From NCBI RefSeq assembly GCF_964204645.1, contig NC_134031.1, forward strand, positions 17,915,307-17,979,306: a stretch of DNA of 64,000 bases, given 5' to 3'. This stretch comes from Tubulanus polymorphus (Eukaryota > Nemertea > Palaeonemertea > Tubulaniformes > Tubulanidae). Position numbers and translations under genes: made by a program. Below the pieces are notes generated by a model. The model made no database searches. It saw nothing but the letters and a program-made list of their open reading frames with translations, and was not told the origin of the DNA. Below are positions 55,468 through 64,000 of the stretch, in pieces (position 1 is the first letter of the stretch; each line of letters opens with the position of its first letter).

Positions 55468-55920
55468 ATGTCAAGAAAAAAAGATAAGGCATTATTCGAG
55501 GTTTTTGTTAGGGGATTACCACAATTAGTTAAAGAATAACAGCTGCGAGACTTCCTTTGGAATTCAGGTGGCGTGATGGTTACTGTCCTTATGATTTTTC
55601 CAAATTATTTTCTTGAATTTCTAGTGTAAAGACATTATCTATCTAGAGTTGACGCGGATTCAAACTATTCTAAGACTTTCAAAAAAGTTTAAGGGATAGA
55701 GCTACCAAAAATCATCAGGGTAGAAATAAAGGCTTCGGTTTTATTCAGTTCGAAGACGAGAGATCATTTGAAAAGACCATTAATCTGAAAGAGGTGGTGT
55801 AAAAAATCGATAATTGTAGCTTTATGGACATAGTCCTTGCATCATAGGATATCATTGGTCTTTTTTTATATATTCAGAAATTCTTTGGCAAGCCGTTGGT
55901 TTTTGTAGAATCAAACAAAG
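55468..55920 (+). pseudogene. Decayed duplicate of the RRM exons
   Basis: ATG at 55468 opens a frame (M-S-R-K-K-D-K-A-L-F-E-V-F-V-R-G-L-P) like the one at 59127. A TAA interrupts it inside helix 1 of the RRM, where the intact copy has sense codons. Later pieces keep the RNP1 motif N-K-G-F-G-F-I-Q-F and the last RRM exon KFFGKPLVFVESNK with a GT donor at 55921. A following frame from about 55976, opening E-L-S-P-K-H-D-L, differs from the intact locus. Confidence 0.65.
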
Positions 55921-58680
55921 GTAAACGTAATTCGTCATGTTACAACCGGGATTTAATCATATTTCAATTTTTTAGAGCTTTCACCAAAACATGATTTGAT
56001 AGGGTCGAATTTCTCGATTTCTAACGAAACTGATATCGGTAAACGAGAGCGACAAAAAAGTTCAAAGGTTCAAATTGATTTTCTTTATTGAGTTTATTAC
56101 TGTGCATATTCGACGACCAATGTCAAATCGAGTCACATGGGCGAGTGGGACATCGTCATTGCCAAACAATGTTGCTCTTATCATTCAAAATCCTCACTAG
56201 TCAGATTTCTGAATAACGTCCGTAAATCCAGACACGTTCATAAATGAAACAGGGAGGTCACTCCCACCTCCCTGATGAAACTAACTCAAATAAAAGACTG
56301 ACGTTGACAAATCGGTTTGAAAGGCTGCCTGCAGCTGAATGCAAACTGACTTCACTTATCAAAAGAATCTCCATCTTTGCCAATCGAAGACCTAGGTTGT
56401 TAATATTTATGGTTGGTCTTTGCAAGTCGGAACCAGTCAATGAATTCATTTACGATAATTTTTGGCAGGAATGGCAGTAAACCGGTTAGATCTGGAATGG
56501 TTATTCTTGAACCGGAATAGAAACAAGGGAACATGGCAACTTGCTACCGGTTACATAAACACGGTCCTGCTACAATGTATTGGTTTTACGCACTTAGAAC
56601 CACGGATCAGCGTAGGTTTTCCCCGTTCGCATTATAATCGATACGCGGTAAGAGTTATTGCGAGGCCTACATGAAACTCTGCTGGTCTACGCAGTGATGT
56701 AATCAATATAGGTTTCCCCCGATTGCGTACGCGGTACTCGGGTTTCTCCGTCAAACAGGTTCCACTATCACGAGAAAGAGGACATTTTAGTTGGGCGCGT
56801 CATCCGCTGGTGGACAGCAAGACGATCACTCTCGAAATGAGGTGAGTATATAAATCACTGTAGTAGCTGAATTATCAATAGTTTGAATACCAGTCATTGT
56901 TACCAGGTTACGGGTTCCCTACAACTGTTTGAGAAACAACGGCTAGGTACTAGACTAAATTATCAAGACATAGCCTTAGCAGAATACCCATCTTCGACCG
57001 GTATGGAAGGGGCATGGTGCAGCCGCCAAAAACGCCGGGAGATTACATCAACGTAAGGTTGGGGTTTTAGGGGATTCCTAGGGAGTCCATCTTGACGTGC
57101 TAAAAATGAGAGAGCTGACCTCGCATCAAAATTTTGAGCCTTCCCCGCTTGGCTGTATTTATTCTGACGTGTTTAGCAGTTTAGGTCAACACATGGAGGG
57201 CCCTGACTACGGGCCTTTCCGAGGGGCAGCCCACTTCTATTTCAAGAATTTTCACCGCGAAAAGCACTTCGAACCCAATTGAAAAAGGACATCTTGAATA
57301 TATAGGCTATTTTTTCAGTGCCTTGAGAACGCGGGATTACTATTCATTTTGCCAGAAATGAAAATGGTAGCCAAATTTCGAAAAAATCTTGACCCGAATT
57401 TTTTGTTACTAACTTTTTGATTGGCACTTTGAAAACTGACGGGCCTGCCTATCAGATAGCCCGTTTAATTTTAGCGCGGGGTTTTTTCATTTATAGTTTT
57501 TCGCGAAATTTGCTTCAGCGGCAATCTGATTGACGCTGCACTGGCTTTTGTGCGGCAAACAATGTGCTTGTACCCGGCGATGTCAGGGTTTCGCGCCGAG
57601 GCTGTAGTGAATCTATCAGGTTCGAATCCCTGCAGTGTAAGCGTGTCGAATGATAAAATCATTTTCTAGCACCCCCACTTCATCCCATCTCAAATCTAAC
57701 TGGAATTGTGAATGCACTAAAATTGATATTAGATATTCTCACAAATATTATTAACTTCACTATCATAAATCATCTTCATAAAAATTTAGTTCTCTCAAAA
57801 AATTGAAACGTTACTTTTTCTGTCAATCAAAAATAATTGTCTCGGTTAAAGCGAAACCGAGTAAGAAAATGTTTAGCACTATAAAACATGAAATATATGA
57901 GTATTGCACGGGTAATTTACAGAATTGTTACAGTAACAAAAGATCAGTACCAGATTTTGATTTTTTCAGCAAAACAGGAAATCTATATTTATATAACATT
58001 ACATTATATTATATTATAGAAAATCTGTTTTTACTGATTTACATATTCTACGTACTAACAAAAGAATTAACCTTTGAAAATTTGCATTTATGCTATGCCT
58101 TCGATACAGCCTTAGTTAAAATGTCAACTGATCTGTGGAGTAGTTAACATTTCCTGTAATTGATAAATTCCTGATAACCTTTTATTTCAGCCTGGCTGTA
58201 AAATATCATCGCCAGTATATCTACACGATAACATAAAAATTCTACTTAGTCGAATCAGGGAAGTGTCACTGTTATTGGACGAATATACCACACATAATAT
58301 CACGTTTTATGCGGTGTAGCCTACAGAATATACAAAAACAACCACTCGCCAAAAATAAATGGCTTTAATTACTCTAATTTGTCACGTGTTGCTGGTTTCG
58401 TAAATATATGAGCAATCATGACGTTCGTTTGGTGGTACATGATTTCTGTTTAACCTTTATTCAGTCTGATTACTCCGAGCCATTTACACAACCAGTAACA
58501 CGCAGAGCGCGGTATGAGCGCGCGCGTCGACATGTAGAAACGACCGTAAGAATTCCGTTAATGATAAATGGGAAAATGTTCTTTAAAAAACCCGATGAAA
58601 ACATATGAGCCCTTAATTATGCATAAGAACTGTCGGTAGATCTATTCTTTTGATCCACAACAAGAAATGATAACAATTTT
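55921..58680. other. Gene-poor region between the RRM pseudogene and the RRM/ZNFX1 locus
   Basis: Contains open frames of 60-78 codons at 56244-56674 and 57097-57282 with no recognisable family. A CGGCTAGGTAC(AC)TAGACTA block near 56940 is shared with 54745, and a B-box-like GGTTCGAATCCC lies at 57620. Exon-like splice sites near 56795-56839 lack a supporting frame. Confidence 0.35.
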
Positions 58681-58813
58681 CCTGGCCCTCACCCTGTCCT
58701 AAAAAGTGGATGGTTGGCGGTGCTAAGCTGGTGTCAACCAGGTAGCGAATTATCACAGGCACAAAGATTCCCTCGGTGAAGATACAAAGTGAAGAAAAGT
58801 GTCCTTATTCATT

Positions 58814-58842
58814 TGATTGATCGATTGATCGATTGATTGATT
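58814..58842. repeat. TTGA/TCGA tetranucleotide microsatellite
   Basis: About seven TTGA or TCGA units (TTGATTGATCGATTGATCGA and continuation) upstream of the RRM exons. Confidence 0.8.
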
Positions 58843-59126
58843 AGGTGTAGACCTTACAAAAACCTGCTGAACAAACAGGAACTTCGATTTTAGTTGGATA
58901 TAGTCGAATTAGTTTATAACATACGTAAACGTATCATAATAATTTTTTTTTAAAGTAAATTATATTGAGAGAAAGACACACTGTAGATACATTTGTGTAG
59001 AAATTCGTTAACGAAATATAGACTGAAAGGTCGCATGGAGGGTAGGTGCGGCAGACAGTAGTCTGTCATGTTGTGTATATTTTCAGAAATCAATGATAAA
59101 TGGTTCTTGAACAAAATACGAATAAA

Positions 59127-59807
59127 ATGTCTGCAAAGCGAGATAAGCCGTTGTTCGAGGTTTTCGTCAGGGGGTTACCACCAGGTGTTCTAGAAGCACA
59201 ACTTCAAGATTTCCTTAGGAATTCAGGCGGCGTGAGGGTAACTTTGAAATACGATTTACAAAATTTGTTCTCGTAAATTTCCAGTGCGAGAGCGTATGGG
59301 ATGACACAGATAAAAGTGTTTTTAACCAAAAGTGTTTGTTTTCAGACTCTTTCGATACAAATACCGAAATATCAGATGGGCGGAAATAAAGGTTTCGGTT
59401 TTATTCGATTCGGGGACCAGAACTCATTTGAAACAGTTATTGCTCTGAATGGGAAGGTAAGATATTGATGAGTCTAGCTTTATAGACATGTTTTGCGTTT
59501 TAAGATGTAATCGGTTTGTTCGTTCTTTTTTTTTAATTCAGAAATTCTTTGGCAGGCCATTGTTATTTAAAGAGTCCAATAAAGGTATTCATAATTCCAT
59601 AAGTTATAATCGAATTATTGTTTTTCATTTTAATCAGACGAGTCGAATGTTCTATAAATCAAATTCGATAGAACATTAATTAAGGAAATTGATTTGACAG
59701 GTGAAATTCCAGAAAGAAATTGCTCGATAAGTTTTGAAATAATTATGCGATATTTTTTGCCCGTTTCAATTTTAAATCTTTTTACAGTATGCCAAAAAAC
59801 AATTTAA
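59127..59807 (+). CDS. RRM-domain reading frame upstream of and overlapping ZNFX1
   Basis: Exons 59127-59237, 59346-59456, 59542-59584 and 59788-59807 join with GT-AG introns in phases 0, 0 and 1 and end at TAA 59805-59807, giving 94 residues. They form one complete RNA-recognition motif: RNP2 VFVRGLP, helix 1 VLEAQLQDFLRNSG, RNP1 NKGFGFIRF, helix 2 SFETVIALNG and strand 4 KFFGRPLLFKES. The acceptor exon is the same exon that opens ZNFX1, and the stop comes only 16 bases after the ZNFX1 ATG. The two frames differ by one base at an A6 run (59794-59799). The products could be a separate mini-protein, an upstream ORF, or the N-terminus of an RRM-ZNFX1 fusion if the run is longer in reality or is slippery. 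A degenerate duplicate is at 55468-55920. Confidence 0.65.
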
Positions 59808-62800
59808 AATCTATTTTTGGAAACAAAGCTTCTGTTTGTTCTAATGCAGCTAAACGTTCGCAACCAGTGAAGCAAAGTCGCATGATTCATGAAAACGCCA
59901 TACAGAGAATAGAGCATGGAGCGAGAAGAAATAAACAAAGAAATTTACGGTAATAAGTGATAATTACATTCTCAGCGAATACCGGTACGCTCTATATATT
60001 TTCTATGTTATTTTTCGTTTTTTCATATGTGAATATGTACATTTTTGCTTTCGCCAGGTTACTACGTAAGATCGATAAATTGCTGCATCCTTTGCTTGAT
60101 GAGATGACTGCACCAGAAATCTTCGTCTATTTGAAAGATAATCTGCCTTCATTAAAGGCCCTGATGGATGACAAGTTTATTTCTTCGGAAACGTTTGAAG
60201 TTCTCATTAAAGCTATACAATCAATTTGTGGTCAAAGCGAGGATTTGCCTATTTTACACGCTATTATCAACTCTACTATTTACAATCCAGCTGGCACAAT
60301 AGATAAATATTGTAATGATTGTAAGAAATTAGGACGCCTCGGTGATTTTCAAATCGGTACATTTCTGAATGTATTAAAATTGTCCAATGAAATTCTCAAG
60401 AGGCTTCCCAATCAGGCGCATCTTCGAATTATGTTCGTCATAAAAGGACTTGAGATCGCATTTGAGAAGATAGAAATGCAGAACACATATGTGCTAGGAG
60501 AACTCGAACAATTGCAACAACTACATGATACCACAATTGTGAGGGTACTTCGACAAGAAGCACGTGATGAAGGGGCAGCGGAGAATGTTGATATATTACT
60601 TGGGTCTATACTACCTAAAGTTGAAGACCTTCGTATGAAACCACTGATTGATGAAAACATAGTTAATGGCTGTTACAAATCAACAACGCATTACCTTAGT
60701 ACTCAATTTCAGCTGTTACGTGAGGATTTTATTCGCCCAATTCGTTCTGGAGTACAGCAGTATCTAGCCAGCTTCAGTGATAAAAAGAAAATTACTCGCC
60801 TCCAAGATGCCTTCATTTACCATGGTGTCAGGTTTGTTGAGACAGATTCGTTTGAAAAGACTCGTCTGCAGTTTGACTCGAGAAATCTACAGAGAGTTCG
60901 ATGGCAGAATTGTAAACGGTTTATCTATGGTTCGCTTGTTTGTTTATCAGCCGATCGATTTGAATCGATGATTATTGCTACTGTGATGGATCGTGACCCA
61001 ACAGAGTTGGCTCAAGGATACGTAGATGTGAAAATAATATCTGCGGTTTCATCATTGCCATTAAACTATGAAGAGAAACGTTATGTCCTCATCGAGGGAC
61101 AGTCTTACTTCGAAGCATACCGTCATAATCTAAAACGACTTCAGTCTTTGAAAAGAGATTTTGATGCAGGCGTTGAGCTTCCATTCCGTGACTATTTTGT
61201 GAGTCCAAAGACTGTCACCGTCGCGCCACCTAAGTATCTGTCGATAAGGAAATCAGAGTCTATTGACAGTGTCACTGGCGAACCTCTTCTTGATGATATA
61301 TTTTCTGATATAAATATGCATTGCTTAAGGTCTGATGACACAGAGATGCGATTGAAAGAATTTTTGGATTTTTCTAATTGGCCATCAGAGGAAAATTCAT
61401 TTTTGGATACATCACAATTGGAAGCGTTACACCACGCATTAACACATGAGGTTGCAATTATCCAAGGTCCTCCAGGAACTGGCAAGACCTATCTCGGTCT
61501 AAAAGTAGTAGAATTCCTTCTTGACAATGAATCGGTCTGGGTAACCAAGGAGAAGAAGATATCGCTAGAGAATCCAAAAATGGCAACAAAATCTAGAACA
61601 AAACAGTTTCAAGATAAAATCATGGTTGTCTGTTATACTAACCATGCGCTAGACCAGTTCCTTTCAGAGATATTGACGCTCTCTGAAATTAGATCAAAAG
61701 TGGTGGTTAGAATTGGGGGCAGATGCAAAGATGAAAAGTTGTTAAGCATAACACTCAAAAGTCATCGAAGAAATCATTATGGAAATAATGATAGAGATCT
61801 GTCAAAGATTGATAAAGGTTTGAGAGATGTGCAGGCAGAATCACAATACCTAAAATCACTGTTGAAAAATGTCGACGTGTTTAACATTACTGTGGGTGAT
61901 TTGATGCAACAAGTAGTTGCTGGACATAGACAACAATTTCTTGTTCCACGGTGCACCATTCAAGAAACAATTATTTATTGGATCTTGGATAAAGATATGG
62001 CTGTAGTCAACGCAAAGTTGAATGTGCAGAACGATGGTGAAGTGATTATTGAAGATATCCCAGATGAAGATATCCCATATGAAGAAAATATCCCAGATGA
62101 AGATATCCCATATGTAGAAGTTATCCCAGACATTACAGATAAAGATATTGACAATGAACCGAAAGAAACGATGGAAATAGATGAACGGTCAACTGATGAT
62201 GAATCCATTGACGTCGTGGAAGAAGCGCAATTGATAGCCGATGAAAGGTTTATATATGATGATATACATAACGAGATATACGATAATCAGAATATTAAGA
62301 ATGATATAAGCCACTATGATAAAGAGCTATGGCGAAAGGAGATATATGATGCTCAGAATATTCAGAGTGATATAAGCCATTATTATGAAGAGTTATTGCG
62401 AGATGCTAGGGCGCTAGCGAATACTTTTTGGCCAGCGAAAGATTTACTAAAAGAGCTCAATACGTTAGGATTACGGATCAAGGAGCAAAAACTGATAAAT
62501 GCTGTCAATGATGGAAGCCCAAGGATGAACATGAACATTTGGTCTTTGAATATGGATGAACGTCTATCATTGTATTTGTCATGGTATAAGGCAACACGAT
62601 CCATCTGGCAAACCAAATTGGACTCGCTCGAGGTTATGGGTCTGTCGTTGCAAGACGAAAGGGAAAAAGCATATTCAGCTATGGACGAGTCTATTCTACA
62701 AAATGCACATATCATTGCTATGACGACAACTGGTGCATCAAAATTCAGTCATCTGATAGAAGCAGTTTGTCCAAAGATCGTCATCGTAGAGGAAAGTGCT

Positions 62801-64000
62801 GAAGTGTTGGAAGCGCACATCGTCACGTCACTAACAGTCGGTTGTGAACACCTAATACTAATTGGTGACCATAAACAACTGCGACCAAAACCAACAGATT
62901 TCGAATTAGCTCGCGATTATAACCTCGATATATCGTTCTTCGAGAGGCTTCAGAAGAATGGCCAACCTATTAAAACTCTTCAATTACAGCATAGAATGCG
63001 TCCTGAAATCTCTCGTTTACTAGTACCACATATATATGAATCACTGATCGATCACGATTCTGTGAAAGATTTCGATGATATAAAAGGTTTTGACACAAAT
63101 ATGTTCTTCTTGAACCACAGTGAAAGTGAAAAAGCCGAAGTCGAAGGACGTAGTCATAGTAACGTTTTCGAAGCAGAAATGGTAAAAGCCTTGAGCAAAT
63201 ATATTCTAATGCAGGGTTATCGACCAGACCAGATAACCATTCTAACGCCATACGTTGGTCAGATGTTTGCCTTAAAGAACATTTTGCCACCAAGGGAATT
63301 TGAAGGTATTCGAATTACTCCCATCGACAACTTCCAAGGCGAAGAAAATGATATCATAATTTTCAGTTTTGTGCGAAGCAACAAAATGGAGAATATAGGA
63401 TTTCTGAATACGCAGAACAGAATATGTGTTGCATTAAGTAGAGCTAAAAAGGGCTTCTATTGCTTGGGAAACTTTAGACTCTACGCAAAGAAATGTCGAG
63501 TTTGGAGAGATATTCTTGCGGATCTCGAAGCAGCTGGAAAGATTGGAAGTCATTTGACGTTAATTTGTCAAAATCACCCAAATACAAAAACACGTGTGAC
63601 GACACCAGAGGATTTTGATAAATGTCCATTTGGCGGCTGCCAAGAACGCTGTTCTACGATGACATGTGGCCATAAATGTCCATTTATTTGCCATATAGGC
63701 GATCATGTGGACGAGTTTCGATGTAGAGAAAAATGTCTACGTAGTTGTGAAGCTGGCCATACTTGTAAAAAACTGTGTTTTGAAGAATGCTCTCCATGCC
63801 CAGAAGATTGCACTAAAGAAATAGAATGTGGCCATATATGTCAACGAAGATGTGGAGATGTTTGCACAACCCGCTGTATGATGGTATGTTCCAAAAGTCT
63901 ACCTTGTTCCCATCAGTGTAAGGAGTTGTGCTATAAGCCTTGTAAATGTTCTGAGCCATGCGAGAAGGATTTAAAATGTGGTCATAGATGTGACAGACAT
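59789..64000 (+). CDS. ZNFX1: ZNFX1-like NF-X1-type zinc-finger SF1 RNA helicase, 3' end outside the window
   Basis: Exon 59789-59949 (ATG, 53 codons plus two bases) joins an exon from 60058 that stays open to the window end, 1368 visible residues. An N-terminal helical region is followed by an UPF1-type superfamily 1 helicase core: GPPGTGKT (residues 524-531), VEESAE as motif II (964-969), GDHKQLRPKP (from 990), LQHRMRP, DNFQGEEND (from 1144) and VALSRAKKG (from 1178). NF-X1 zinc-finger repeats begin at C1243 with CGHKC, CGHIC and CSHQC units. Motif II has Ser where the related helicases usually have Ala. An insert at about residues 710-835 is acidic and internally repeated. ZNFX1 binds double-stranded RNA in vertebrate antiviral sensing, and its nematode relative acts in small-RNA inheritance. 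The start is chosen because the frame upstream is closed at the acceptor. It is the last gene in the window and continues to the right. Confidence 0.9.

Noticed and set aside
57560-57640. Possible tRNA gene from the GGTTCGAATCCC box
   Set aside because: No A-box at the right distance and no acceptor or anticodon stem can be drawn, so at most a SINE relic.

Overview
The window is eukaryotic nuclear DNA from an invertebrate animal. Every recognisable gene is split by short introns, almost all GT-AG, with exons of 50-900 bases and introns of roughly 70-1000 bases. Intergenic DNA is AT-rich and packed with short inverted-repeat elements, decayed tandem arrays and microsatellites. The gene set (NUP188, POLRMT, TRAIP, a kisspeptin/galanin/allatostatin-type receptor, an ionotropic glutamate receptor, a ZNFX1-like helicase) fits a bilaterian. 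A marine lophotrochozoan is my guess, but nothing in the sequence fixes the species.

Layout. 1-0.58 kb: last two exons of a DDAH-family gene (+). 0.6-5.3 kb: no gene, two MITEs. 6.4-10.2 kb: DH-PH exons of a Rho guanine-nucleotide exchange factor (-). 10.50-10.60 kb: a 100-N assembly gap. 10.65-16.8 kb: ionotropic glutamate receptor-like gene (+), 5' end missing. 17.1-22.6 kb: N-terminal part of mitochondrial RNA polymerase POLRMT (-), with no catalytic domain. 22.6-23.3 kb: shared divergent promoter. 23.3-35.7 kb: complete 46-exon NUP188 (+). 36.5-38.1 kb: three-exon peptide GPCR (-). 38.8-40.7 kb: TRAIP E3 ligase (-). 40.7-59 kb: gene-poor, with SINE- and LINE-like fragments, minisatellites, a 205-bp AT microsatellite, several decayed tandem arrays, hairpins and an RRM pseudogene. 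59.1-64.0 kb: a small RRM reading frame overlapping the start of a ZNFX1-like helicase gene that runs off the right edge.

The genes are unrelated housekeeping, signalling and RNA-surveillance genes, not an operon or a pathway. The physical links worth noting are the head-to-head POLRMT/NUP188 pair, the RhoGEF/GluR pair whose 5' ends are both missing at the assembly gap, and the RRM/ZNFX1 overlap. In that overlap one base in an A6 run separates two overlapping proteins from one RRM-ZNFX1 fusion protein.

Exon limits were set by hand from splice sites and phase agreement. No alignment or database search was run, so family names rest on remembered motifs.
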